The notes beneath the pieces were generated by a model. That model was given only the letters and a program-made list of their open reading frames with translations. It ran no database searches and was not told the origin of the DNA. 64,000 nt of DNA from Picosynechococcus sp. PCC 7003 (lineage in GTDB: Bacteria > Cyanobacteriota > Cyanobacteriia > Cyanobacteriales > MRBY01), in contig NZ_CP016474.1 in the NCBI RefSeq assembly GCF_001693255.1, positions 1 through 64,000 on the forward strand, written 5' to 3'. Positions 37,180 through 46,618 of the stretch are shown here, piece after piece. The position numbers and the translations under genes are program-made. How positions within the stretch are numbered: the first letter of the stretch is position 1; every line of letters begins with the position of its first letter.

Positions 37180-40100
37180 CTAAAATCGCAGGTCATATTC
37201 GACAGAAAAGCGATTATCATCATTGAGATCCGTGGAGCCCCGCACAAAAATCTCATCGTTGACCCGATACCGGAGACCAAACTGAGCGGGCTGGCTGCTA
37301 TTCAGAATCTGCAGCACCGACAGGGACAAATCTGGGCTAATGTTGGCACTGAGTTCAGCCCCAAGCCCCAAGGTCGAACTGCTCTCATCTTCGTCTTCTG
37401 TAATCACCGTCGGGAAGAGACGAAGCTCACTCAAGCCAAGGGCATTACCAATGACATCTTGGATGTTACTCAAAAGGGCCGACCCAGCTAAGTTGGCCAA
37501 GGCTAGAGTTTCGTTGGTGCTACCGCCAGCAAAGTTTTCTAAGAACGATCCTCCTAAGAGAGAAATTAGCTCTGTTTCACTACGGGGCGGACTACTGGTC
37601 AATTCGATATTTTCATCTAAGTTGCTTGCCCGGCCTCGCACATTCGCTTGGATACGGATGGTTTCGACGGTACCGATCTGACTGGGGCCAAAGACGCTAT
37701 TATCACGAATTTCGGCAGAAAGGGGATCGGTGGTGGCGAGGAATGACCGGGAATTTTCCAATAGGGAAGTCTCTAGGGTGAGGTCAAGTTCTGGGTCAAG
37801 CCCAAAGTTGGGGGTAAAGGTTGCGGTATTGCGATTACCCGCCAGCCGGAGTTGGGTGGCAAACAAATTCACTTGACCTCGATCTAACTGAATCACCCCC
37901 GTAGGACGCAGATCGTTGAGGGTGCCATTGATGGTTAAATCCCCCGTCGCCAAGAAGTTTAGGATCGGTTGCCGGGTAATTTGTATGCGATCGCCAAGGG
38001 TGATTTTGAGGTCTTTAAACTCTGTGATCGCCCGCAGATCGACATTGGAAACGCGTTTCGGCGCAGATGATGCCTCTGAATCAAGCTGTTTATTCCCGGC
38101 GGTAGTTTGTTGATCTGTCGCTCCGGTTGAGTTGCCATTGTTGCCATTTTCTTGGTTCCCCACTAGCAAAATACGTCCCTCTCGGAGGGTTAGATCGCCC
38201 CCAATGGTCGGCTCTAGGCTGGTGCCAGCAATGATCAGGTTACCCGCAACGCCCCCTTGGTAGAGATTAGGGAGCTCAAAGTTGAGATCTTCTAGGCGAA
38301 CATCGAGGGTTTGACTCCCGGTCGTCGGCTTGGCGAGGGGGAGTTGTCCGGCGATCGCCACCTGACCACCACTAAAATCACCGGTGAGTTCTTGGATCGT
38401 CAGGGTATCTAAATTGAAATCAATTTGTCCATGGACATTGGTCAGGGGGGCATCAGGTAGAACCTTGGCCTGGATTTCCGCTGCGGTGATCGCCACCTGA
38501 CCATCGGCAACCAGATCCACTGGTCGCCCCGTATCAGGATCAATTTCTCCGTCAATGGATAGATCCACTTTCCCTTCACCCCCAAGCCAAGCTATTTGAC
38601 CCCGCGTCAAGATATTTAAGAGGGCAAATCCTTCGTTCTCAAGGTTAAACGTGAGATTGAGGGCGTTACTCTCCGGGACAATCGTGGCATTGGGCAGTTG
38701 GTAAGGAATACTGCCTGTAATTTTCAGAGGGTCAGCATCGGCTACCAGTTCACTATCGACGATAAAGTTGAGGCGGGCATCATCGTAGGTGAAGTTCCCC
38801 TTAACGCTATTGATCGGCGTGTCATTGATGCTGGCATTGACCATGGTCATTTCACCCCGGGCCGAAGGATCATCAGGGGTACCCGCGAGGGCGGCATTGG
38901 CATTAATAAAGCCGTCGATCGCCACCGCTTCCGGTAAGTCCACAAATTTTTCTAAAAAAGCTACAGGGACTTCTGTCAGACGCAATTGTCCCGTTTGGGT
39001 ATCCCCCCCAAAGCTACCGATGAAGCTGAGGCGTCCCCCACCATCTTGTTCCGAGAGACGGATGCCCACGGGCCGAAGCGTTAAGACCCGGTCTCGCAGC
39101 ACACCCCGCGCGATGATCTGGGGCATGGTGATCTCACCCCACTGCCAAGGAGCACCGACAATCTGCGATTCGCCAAACACGTCTACTTCGCGGTATCCCC
39201 CGGTGAGATCAAAATCTGCCTGGAGACCAGTATCGGCATTGTAGGCAATGGTTAGATCGCCGTTAAATTCCCCCCGGAGGTCGGCTAATTCTGCGGGCAG
39301 GAGCGGTTTGCTCTCGGCGACATCCAAATTTAATTGGCTTTGGACGCAACTGAGGAGAGCGATTCTTTCGGCAAAGGACTGTTGGCGATCGCCGCGACTG
39401 TAGAGGGCTGGATTTTCGCCATTATTTTCAGGCGGATTCGCTTCAGCCATGCCGTTGAGGAGAGTCTCACAACGATATTTTTCCCGTTTGGGGGGCGAAG
39501 CATCGGCCAATTCCAGGGTAGGTTGGGCTGGTACTGCTATGGACTCAATTTCGGTGGTAATGGGAGGCAGATCCTGGGGACGGTTGGCGTAGAGATCGGC
39601 GCTCTGATCAAAGCGACTAGAACGGCCAAAATAATCAGGTAGGGATAAACTACCGAGGCTTTGGAAATCGCCGTAATCGAAAATCTGCAGGGCCGCTAAA
39701 ACATCTTCAATCCGGCCTTGCTCAATGGTGCCCGTGGTTTGAATGGTTGGGCTAGGCCGATTTTCGTTGGCCAGGGCAATGGTGCTATCGACGCTGTAGA
39801 GTCCGCCATTTTGGGCCCACTGGAAATCCTGGAGTCTGAGGGTGTCGTTGGCGAAGTAAAAGTTGCCGCTGAGGCGATCGCCTTCGAGATAACCCAGCAT
39901 CGGTTGAGCGATCGCCACTTGACCAGACACCGAATTTGCCCGGAGATCCGCCCGCAGTTCACTGGAGAGTCGTCCCCCCAAGACCATCGTTTCTAGGGGA
40001 AAATCAAGCCGTTGCAAGGCAGGTTGTCCCTGGGCCACCTGTTGGATCAAAGTGACGGGGAGGTTGCCACTGCTCAGTTCAAGTCTAATGGGTTCGAGGC

Positions 40101-42972
40101 CTGCGGGGTTGTACTCCAGGGCGAGGTCTAGGGTCGAGCCGTCAAGCTTGAACTGGGCCTGTTCTGGGCGGAGACGGGAATTCAGACGGGCAAAAATCTG
40201 GTCTTCTTCCCCTTCGATAGCGATAATGGTGCGGCGATCGCTGCGGGTTTGAATGGTGCCCTGGAGGGTCGGATCGAGGATTAATTCGGCTAGCTGCACA
40301 TTATTAAGGGCCACTTGACCGTTGATCCGGGGCTGCTGGAGCGTCCCTTGGATCGTGCCTCGAAAATCCCCTTGACCAGAGATATCGAGGGACTGGGCCA
40401 CCTCCGGTAAAGGTAGTTGCTGGAGATCTAAACCCTCGACTTCTAGGTTGAGAGCTAACTCTGTAATCGCTTGGCTTGCATTGCGACCGAGGCGATCGCT
40501 ATCAAGGGTTAAAACCCCATCGGCCCGGAAATTTTCGGCGATCGCCCTTTGGATTTGCAGTTGTCGCCCGTTCCAAGCCCATTGACTGGTTAACGGAGAA
40601 TTGATCAAGGCGACCCCTTCACTGAGGCGCAGATCCCCTTCGGCCCGCACGTTTTTCAGATCTGGCTGGGTTACATCCGCCGTCAATTGCACAGCACCAC
40701 TACCAATTCCATCGAGACTGCTGTTGAGGCGATTGAGATCCAAATTTTGAGCGGTAAAATCTCCCTGGAGTTGGCCATTCTGGAGCGTTAACAGTCCGCC
40801 GTCAATAACACCGCCTGCTAGTTGGGCGCTCAGGGAACCCTGGGCCAAAATCCCTTCTACGGAGAGATCCTCTAAATTACCCCGCACCTCAAACTGACCT
40901 TGGCTGGGAACTGCATTCGCCACATTAGCCAATTGGGGCGCAAAGTCCACCAAATCAACATTATTGAGGACAGTGCGACTGTACCATTCCCCGCTGGCGA
41001 TGGTGACCCCCTCGGTGCGAATCTCACCAGCACCTACCGTGAGACGCCCTGAACCTACCGCTTCAACGGTATTTAAGTTCACCTCGGCCAAGGTTCCCCC
41101 AGTCTGAAACTGGCCGGAGTAGTTTGCTACCAGGGTACGGGGAACAGCGGGGAGGATGTCTTTGAGATCGAGACTATTTAGGGCCAGGTCAGCGCGCCAC
41201 CGACCATCCCCGACGCGAATATTGCGGGCGATCGCCTGACCATTGGCAAAACTGGTACGGGCCTGACCGGTAATCTCGAGGGAACCACTTTGCTCCTGGG
41301 GTTCTGACTGGCCAAAGGTGCCCGCAACTTGAAAATCACCATTGACGATACTGCGCTGGAGAAAAGGAGGCAGTTCCTGTTCCGTGAGTTGTGCGAGGCG
41401 CAGCCCCTGGGCACGTGCCGGGGTTTGGAATTGGGTTTGGGTGATGCGCAGGTTGGGCATCGTCACCAGGCCCCCAGCCACGGGTACCACAGCGGTACCT
41501 GAAACCACAAATTCTGAGACTTGGTTCAAGGGCGCTTCAAACACCAGATTCGTTCGCCCTGGCCCGGCAGTGACCGGTAAATCAAGTTCGTAAAGTTGGG
41601 CCAACGCATTAGTCGGCAGTTGATCGCCCTGGGCAGTAATGGCGATCGCCCCAGGCGAAGACGTACTTTCATCGGCCAATTGAATCACCCCCTGGCCTGT
41701 AATCATGCCCCCCAGGGTGGGTTGAGCGGTGAACTGATCAAGCAAAAAACGATTCTCTACAATAGTCAGATCGCCCTGAAAACGCTCAAGGGTCAGGCGA
41801 TCTACTTTTAATTGGCTAGCATTCGTCGCGGCAACGGCCAACTGAATTTCCTCCAATGGCCCCCCAAAGGTCACCGTCGTTGCTAATTTTCCCTCCACCG
41901 GAAAGGCTGGGGATTCTAATTCAAATGTGTCCAGGATCTGGGCAATTTCTGTGGGGGCAGTCTCAATTTGTCCCGCAAAACCTGTTTCAAAATCGATATT
42001 CAGATCGCCACTGAACGGCAGTGCCCCCAGTTGGCCCGTAATCTGCTGGAGTTGAATTTCTTGATCCTGAAAGCCAATTCTGCCGGCAAAATCTTCCACG
42101 GGTTTGGCGAGGGCTGGCACGATCAGGGTTGTCCCCTCGGCCATTAACTCCCCATTCCAATTGCTGAGGTCGCCTTCCTCGAGGAATAGCTCGATGGCCC
42201 CATCTACTAAGCCTCCGGAAAAAGTGACCGGCGGAACCACCAGGTTAGAAATGGCGACGGGGTCTAATTTTTTCGCGCGAATCTTGAGATGGCTTGTTTC
42301 TTGGTCAAAATCGAGGACCCCTTGGATGTCTAATTCTCCTCCCAGGGCCAACTTGCCTTGAATATCAAAATCGATAACTTTGTTTTCGTTCGTGAGGCGG
42401 CCTTTCCCAGAGGCGATCGCCAATTGCACGGGAGGGCTTAGGGTGCCGGAACGTTGGCGGGCAATGAGAGTCAGTTGGCCCCGGCGGAGTCGGATATGGT
42501 TGATATTGACCTCGAGACCCTCGCTGTCCGAGTCATCTGGTGTAATCGTCAAATCTAGCCATTTGCGGGCTTGGTTTTGCTCGACGGTCACCTGGGGATT
42601 AATCAAGGTGAGGTTTAGGTCTAAGCGCCGTCGGGTGAGCAATGTCCACAGGTTAAAGTCAACGGCGATCGCCTCAACCAAAAGCTGATCATTAGAATCC
42701 GTCGTCGGCGGCAGTTCAGAAGGGCCGAACCGTAGCCCCCCCAAAGAAAACCCTTGCACTGACCCCAGGTTAATGGGGCGATCAATTTGTTTATTCAGCT
42801 GCTGCTCAATTTGTGGCGATAGGCGCTGGTAAATGTAGTAACGCCCATAGCCCAATCCCGCTCCCACAGCCAGCACAAGGCCCACCGCCGCCCCCGTAAT
42901 GAGACGTTTACGCCGACGAGATGGTGGAACTTGCACTGAGTTTTCGGAGGAAGGGGGGAGGTTTTGGCTCAT
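37180..42972 (-). CDS. TamB-like (DUF490) envelope protein
   Basis: A 1930-residue AsmA/TamB-type protein. It has one N-terminal membrane anchor (residues about 22-41), then a very long, repetitive, beta-rich body with phrases such as 'GxLxxxG' and 'LxLxGxxL' recurring throughout, and a C-terminal TamB domain containing ITRQPILNFLATGDLTINGT and the closing beta strands ending in DLRF. Proteins of this kind form a hydrophobic groove that bridges inner and outer membranes and moves lipids, and TamB proper helps outer-membrane protein assembly with TamA. The ATG at 42972 is preferred to a TTG at 42990. It is the largest gene in the window. Confidence 0.88.
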   Translation of the reverse strand: MSQNLPPSSENSVQVPPSRRRKRLITGAAVGLVLAVGAGLGYGRYYIYQRLSPQIEQQLNKQIDRPINLGSVQGFSLGGLRFGPSELPPTTDSNDQLLVEAIAVDFNLWTLLTRRRLDLNLTLINPQVTVEQNQARKWLDLTITPDDSDSEGLEVNINHIRLRRGQLTLIARQRSGTLSPPVQLAIASGKGRLTNENKVIDFDIQGKLALGGELDIQGVLDFDQETSHLKIRAKKLDPVAISNLVVPPVTFSGGLVDGAIELFLEEGDLSNWNGELMAEGTTLIVPALAKPVEDFAGRIGFQDQEIQLQQITGQLGALPFSGDLNIDFETGFAGQIETAPTEIAQILDTFELESPAFPVEGKLATTVTFGGPLEEIQLAVAATNASQLKVDRLTLERFQGDLTIVENRFLLDQFTAQPTLGGMITGQGVIQLADESTSSPGAIAITAQGDQLPTNALAQLYELDLPVTAGPGRTNLVFEAPLNQVSEFVVSGTAVVPVAGGLVTMPNLRITQTQFQTPARAQGLRLAQLTEQELPPFLQRSIVNGDFQVAGTFGQSEPQEQSGSLEITGQARTSFANGQAIARNIRVGDGRWRADLALNSLDLKDILPAVPRTLVANYSGQFQTGGTLAEVNLNTVEAVGSGRLTVGAGEIRTEGVTIASGEWYSRTVLNNVDLVDFAPQLANVANAVPSQGQFEVRGNLEDLSVEGILAQGSLSAQLAGGVIDGGLLTLQNGQLQGDFTAQNLDLNRLNSSLDGIGSGAVQLTADVTQPDLKNVRAEGDLRLSEGVALINSPLTSQWAWNGRQLQIQRAIAENFRADGVLTLDSDRLGRNASQAITELALNLEVEGLDLQQLPLPEVAQSLDISGQGDFRGTIQGTLQQPRINGQVALNNVQLAELILDPTLQGTIQTRSDRRTIIAIEGEEDQIFARLNSRLRPEQAQFKLDGSTLDLALEYNPAGLEPIRLELSSGNLPVTLIQQVAQGQPALQRLDFPLETMVLGGRLSSELRADLRANSVSGQVAIAQPMLGYLEGDRLSGNFYFANDTLRLQDFQWAQNGGLYSVDSTIALANENRPSPTIQTTGTIEQGRIEDVLAALQIFDYGDFQSLGSLSLPDYFGRSSRFDQSADLYANRPQDLPPITTEIESIAVPAQPTLELADASPPKREKYRCETLLNGMAEANPPENNGENPALYSRGDRQQSFAERIALLSCVQSQLNLDVAESKPLLPAELADLRGEFNGDLTIAYNADTGLQADFDLTGGYREVDVFGESQIVGAPWQWGEITMPQIIARGVLRDRVLTLRPVGIRLSEQDGGGRLSFIGSFGGDTQTGQLRLTEVPVAFLEKFVDLPEAVAIDGFINANAALAGTPDDPSARGEMTMVNASINDTPINSVKGNFTYDDARLNFIVDSELVADADPLKITGSIPYQLPNATIVPESNALNLTFNLENEGFALLNILTRGQIAWLGGEGKVDLSIDGEIDPDTGRPVDLVADGQVAITAAEIQAKVLPDAPLTNVHGQIDFNLDTLTIQELTGDFSGGQVAIAGQLPLAKPTTGSQTLDVRLEDLNFELPNLYQGGVAGNLIIAGTSLEPTIGGDLTLREGRILLVGNQENGNNGNSTGATDQQTTAGNKQLDSEASSAPKRVSNVDLRAITEFKDLKITLGDRIQITRQPILNFLATGDLTINGTLNDLRPTGVIQLDRGQVNLFATQLRLAGNRNTATFTPNFGLDPELDLTLETSLLENSRSFLATTDPLSAEIRDNSVFGPSQIGTVETIRIQANVRGRASNLDENIELTSSPPRSETELISLLGGSFLENFAGGSTNETLALANLAGSALLSNIQDVIGNALGLSELRLFPTVITEDEDESSSTLGLGAELSANISPDLSLSVLQILNSSQPAQFGLRYRVNDEIFVRGSTDLNDDNRFSVEYDLRF

Positions 42973-43278
42973 GGTGGCAACAGGTTGCAAGTGTTGCGAT
43001 CATTATAGATAGGATGACCCTATCGCAATGGCTTTTGTCGCTTTTTAATTACTATAGATTCTGGATCTGCCCCAAAAGGTCAGCCTGAAAAGTTTTGAAT
43101 CAATCCCATATAGAAGCGATTCCCAGTAGCCCAAGCATCAAAGATTCGTTGTTTGACCGTTGCCACATTGATAAATTTGCCACAAAAAAAGAGAAGTAAT
43201 TACTTCCCTTGCTAAACCCTAAATCCATAAATGGCTGTCGTTATCTCTGACAGAAATTTTTTTGACGCAAACCTTTTT

Positions 43279-43662
43279 CTAGAATTTGATGTTTTGGGCC
43301 ATGGATTTAAAAGCAGCCATGTTTGCCCCTGGACGGCGACGGCTAGAACGATTGCCGGGGTTGAGGAGATAGTTTTCGGCAAAGGCACCTGCTTCTACTG
43401 TCTGTGCAAGAACGTCTTCTCGGCTTGCAGCTTGGATCGCCGCAACAATCACATCGGTGGGGTCATTAACATTGGGGGCAGGGGCACTGGCGGCGGGAGC
43501 AGGCGCCTCTTGGGATGCAGCAGCAGCGGGGGCTTCTACCTCAGTTGTTTCCTGTACCCGCACTTCGGGCGCAACGGACGCTTCAGCGATTGTGTCGTTA
43601 CCTTGGGAAGGTAATTCCATGAAAAAGTTATCTTTCTTCTTTCCTAAAATTTTTCCTAGCAC
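43279..43662 (-). CDS. Conserved small protein with Ala/Pro-rich linker
   Basis: About 127 residues. The N-terminus is basic (LGKILGKKKDNFF), the middle (residues about 40-65) is almost only Ala, Pro, Ser and Glu, and the C-terminal 55 residues look folded, ending RSSRRRPGANMAAFKSMAQNIKF. I have no family for it. The GTG at 43662 is chosen because AGGAG lies 7 bases upstream; a TTG two codons earlier sits too close to that site. Two domains joined by a flexible linker suggests a tether or adaptor, but no function can be assigned. Confidence 0.6.
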   Translation of the reverse strand: MLGKILGKKKDNFFMELPSQGNDTIAEASVAPEVRVQETTEVEAPAAAASQEAPAPAASAPAPNVNDPTDVIVAAIQAASREDVLAQTVEAGAFAENYLLNPGNRSSRRRPGANMAAFKSMAQNIKF

Positions 43663-43888
43663 GGGCAAGCTCCTGATTATTAAAAATGGATTAAAACAGT
43701 ACTCAACGCACCAAATGATTAAGCACGAATATTTTGGCGAGATTAAGTTACGCTGATTCTATTGATTAAGTTTTATGAAGTCAAGGCAATCCCGGAAATT
43801 CGAGATTTTTTAAGTATTTATGACCATTGCTTCCGGGGAAAATGATAAAAAATAGCCACAGTGTGCAGAAAAATGAGAGGCGATCGCC

Positions 43889-45436
43889 ATGGGTCAGGTA
43901 GAAACAATTTTGGGTGCCATGCCGGGGAATCCCCTCCAGGGATTACGGGCGGCCGATCAACGGTGGCAAAATTGGCGACAGGGTAAAATCGGTGCTCCGA
44001 CGATGGTTCAAATTGGTACGGAGGATGGCCCTGATTACGATTGCGATGTACTGGTCTGTGGGGGCACGTTAGGTTTGCTCCTTGCGGCGGCCTTACAACG
44101 TCGAGGCTGGCGGGTGATTATCCTGGAACGGGGGCCATTACAAGGGCGCGTCCAGGAATGGAACATTTCCCGGAGTGAGTTACAAACGCTCCTGGATCTC
44201 GATCTCCTTAGTGAGACAGAACTGCGCGAAGTCATCATGACGGAATTTAACCCCCTGCGGATCCAGTTCCATGGGGGAGATCCCCTCTGGGTGAAAGATA
44301 TTTTAAATATTGGTGTCAGTCCCCGACGGTTGCTGGCAATTTTGAAGGAAAAATTCCTCACTTGGGGCGGCAAAATTTTTGAAAATCACCCTTGCACAGG
44401 CATTACGGTTTCGCCGCAGGGGGCGATCGCCAAGACCGAAAAGTTTACGTTTCACACCCGCTTAATTTTGGATGGGATGGGGCATTTTTCTCCCCTTGCC
44501 CAACAGGTGCGCCAAGGCCAAAAGCCCGACGGTGTCTGTCTGGTGGTGGGAAGTTGTGCCCAGGGGTTTGCGGCGAATAGTAAGGGAGATTTAATCTATT
44601 CGTTCACGCCGATTCGCAATCAATGCCAATATTTTTGGGAAGCCTTTCCCGCCCACGATGGCCGCACCACCTATTTATTTACCTATCTTGATGCCCATCC
44701 CCAACGGTTTGACCTGGCTTTTCTTCTGGAGGAATACCTCAAACTACTCCCTGACTACCAACAGGTGGATTTAGCGGCCCTAGATTTTCAACGGTTTCTG
44801 TTTGGTTTTTTTCCGAGCTATCGTCGTAGTCCCCTCCGTTATCCTTGGGACCGTATTTTGCCCATTGGTGATAGTAGTGGCAGCCAATCTCCCGTGAGTT
44901 TTGGTGGCTTTGGGGCAATGCTGAGACATCTAGAGCGACTCACCAACGGTTTAGATGACGTCCTCACCCAGGACTGTTGCGATCGCCAATCCCTCGCTCT
45001 GTTACAACCCTACCAACCGAACCTTTCGGTCACCTGGCTGTTTCAAAAGGCCATGAGCGTTGGGGTAAAGCAAACTTGCCCACCAAACCAGATTAATGAT
45101 CTGTTAAATGCGGTCTTTGGGGTGATGGCCCAGTTGGGGGAAGACACCCTTAATCCTTTCTTACAGGATGTGGTGCAATTCCAGGGACTGACGAAGACGT
45201 TACCCAGGGTGAACTTTAAAACGGTGTTGCCCCTGTTGCCCCATTTAGGGGTGGGAGCCTTGGCCGATTGGTTGCGCCACTACCTTGCCCTGGGTCTTTA
45301 TACCTCAGGCTATGCCCTCAGTCAGCGTCTGCCCATGGGGGATAGTTACCAGACTAAGCGACGGCGTGAGGCCTGGCAGTATGGGTCAGGTCAAGATTTT
45401 CATCCGGCTGGCTTACTAGAGCAGTCCCAGGAGTAG
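43889..45436 (+). CDS. cruP: FAD-dependent lycopene cyclase family protein (CruP-type)
   Basis: The 515-residue flavoprotein has a dinucleotide-binding motif CDVLVCGGTLGLLLAAALQRRG near residue 51, followed by the flavin-associated ERGPLQGRVQEWNIS, and DRILPIGDSSGSQSPVSFGGFGAM near residue 324. The EWNIS and SPVSFGGFG forms are those of the CruA/CruP group found in green sulfur bacteria, cyanobacteria and plants. At 515 residues it fits CruP better than the longer CruA. CruA cyclises lycopene; CruP in plants limits carotenoid peroxide build-up, and its own cyclase activity is debated. GAGAGG lies 12 bases before the ATG. Confidence 0.75.
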   Translation: MGQVETILGAMPGNPLQGLRAADQRWQNWRQGKIGAPTMVQIGTEDGPDYDCDVLVCGGTLGLLLAAALQRRGWRVIILERGPLQGRVQEWNISRSELQTLLDLDLLSETELREVIMTEFNPLRIQFHGGDPLWVKDILNIGVSPRRLLAILKEKFLTWGGKIFENHPCTGITVSPQGAIAKTEKFTFHTRLILDGMGHFSPLAQQVRQGQKPDGVCLVVGSCAQGFAANSKGDLIYSFTPIRNQCQYFWEAFPAHDGRTTYLFTYLDAHPQRFDLAFLLEEYLKLLPDYQQVDLAALDFQRFLFGFFPSYRRSPLRYPWDRILPIGDSSGSQSPVSFGGFGAMLRHLERLTNGLDDVLTQDCCDRQSLALLQPYQPNLSVTWLFQKAMSVGVKQTCPPNQINDLLNAVFGVMAQLGEDTLNPFLQDVVQFQGLTKTLPRVNFKTVLPLLPHLGVGALADWLRHYLALGLYTSGYALSQRLPMGDSYQTKRRREAWQYGSGQDFHPAGLLEQSQE

Positions 45437-45463
45437 CTCAAAAAACTCAATGGTTAAACCTCA

Positions 45464-46141
45464 TCAAAAGGCGATCGCCCCCAAACGATTTTGCAACATC
45501 TGAGGAAACTGGGCATAGTAGCGTTGATTTAGGGGGGATGGGTGGGGCAGAGGCGATAAAGTAACGATCTTTTGGTGTTCCAGTCCCAGATCGTCCACGG
45601 CCCGGAGGGTCACTTGTAATGAAGTTTCAAAGCGATCGCCCCGCCGAAAAAATCCATTTACTTCTCCCCGTCGCCCATAGGGGTCAAACCATTTAAAGGC
45701 CTCTGTGCCGAGGGTGATGATTTGATTCCCCTGCCAATGTAAGACCAAAAGCCGCTCCACAAAGGGACGAAATCGTTCTTTGACCGACACCGGATAGGCT
45801 TTGTTGCCTGGCGGTTTGTAGGGCACTGTATTGGTCAACAAGAGGCGATCGCAAACCGTTGCTAGTTGTGCTTTGTCATGAACCTTTTGCTGGTGGATTG
45901 CGTAATAAAATCCCTGGCGAACCAGGGTGCCCGCAGCGCCATACAGGGGTTGACGGGCGTGCACCTCATCCCGTCCCAAATCCCGCCCAAAAAAACATAG
46001 GGAAGCTTTGAGATTTCCTGCATAGAGCACTGGCTCCGTGGGGGCAAGGTGTGCCGCTTGATACACAGGCACATCAATGGGAAATGGTTCCCGTTCTGCC
46101 TCCGTTTTTACTTGGGCGATTAACGTCGCAATATCCGTCAT
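45464..46141 (-). CDS. Uracil-DNA glycosylase family protein
   Basis: A 225-residue protein of the UDG superfamily. The motif CFFGRDLGRDE near residue 48 corresponds to the catalytic loop of the family, and the middle section LLLTNTVPYKPPGNKAY near residue 100 fits the DNA-facing segment. QIITLGTEAFKWF near residue 139 follows the usual strand, and TLSPLPHPSPLN near residue 195 carries the His-Pro-Ser minor-groove loop. No Fe-S cysteines of the family 4 type are evident. It probably removes uracil or other damaged bases; the exact family number is uncertain. Confidence 0.8.
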   Translation of the reverse strand: MTDIATLIAQVKTEAEREPFPIDVPVYQAAHLAPTEPVLYAGNLKASLCFFGRDLGRDEVHARQPLYGAAGTLVRQGFYYAIHQQKVHDKAQLATVCDRLLLTNTVPYKPPGNKAYPVSVKERFRPFVERLLVLHWQGNQIITLGTEAFKWFDPYGRRGEVNGFFRRGDRFETSLQVTLRAVDDLGLEHQKIVTLSPLPHPSPLNQRYYAQFPQMLQNRLGAIAF

Positions 46142-46618
46142 GGTCTCAACTGGAGAGGGCTAGAAATCTATGTCATTGTTGGCGATCGCCACCGCCCTTT
46201 GTCAACCCAAACCATGGCTGACGGCGTCTTTTTCTATCCTAGGACACCGAAAGCTATATCAAATCTTCACAAAATTGTTTAGAAAAAATCCTTATAATTT
46301 TTTTTTTAATAACTGCTTTGAAACAGCTAACAATTAACATGTTCTTGGACTTAATAAAAATCAAAATAAATTCAGTGTTTATACGTAGAAAGTGCCAAGA
46401 AAATTAAAGATCGTTTGGATGTCTTCGCGGTAAAAAATCAAAAGAAAGCCAGCAAGCCCCAATGCCAAGAAAAAATATTGGGGACTGTTTTGCTATTTAT
46501 GTTTAAATTCATAAAATTCAGAATGATTTGTCAATTTGTATATTGTTGCAAAGCTTTTGTTAGGCTATCTAGAGGTTATGGGTATATTTAAGATCGAGAA
46601 ATGCTCTAGACACAGAAT
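46142..46618. promoter_or_regulatory. Long AT-rich leader region upstream of the chemotaxis operon
   Basis: This 477-base gap separates the UDG gene from the divergent sensory operon. It is AT-rich from 46260 on, with one HIP1 site near 46180. A possible 55-codon frame (46170-46337) has no family resemblance and is not called. A stem-loop lies at 46457-46483. The length suggests a regulated promoter or long 5' leader for the operon. Confidence 0.4.
46457..46483 (+). other. Stem-loop in the operon leader
   Basis: CCCCAAT pairs with ATTGGGG across a 13-base A-rich loop, about 135 bases before the first gene of the chemotaxis operon. The tail (ACTGTTTTGCT) is only mildly U-rich, so it could be a weak attenuator, an RNA-stability hairpin, or chance. 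Confidence 0.35.

Noticed and set aside
43191-43208. Palindrome GAAGTAATTACTTC as a possible terminator or operator upstream of the TamB-like gene
   Set aside because: The stem has no T tract on either side and is AT-rich with essentially no loop, so I could not support either role.
46170-46337. Possible 55-codon frame in the leader of the chemotaxis operon
   Set aside because: It lacks a ribosome binding site and any family resemblance, and its second half is AT-rich noise (Phe and Asn runs).
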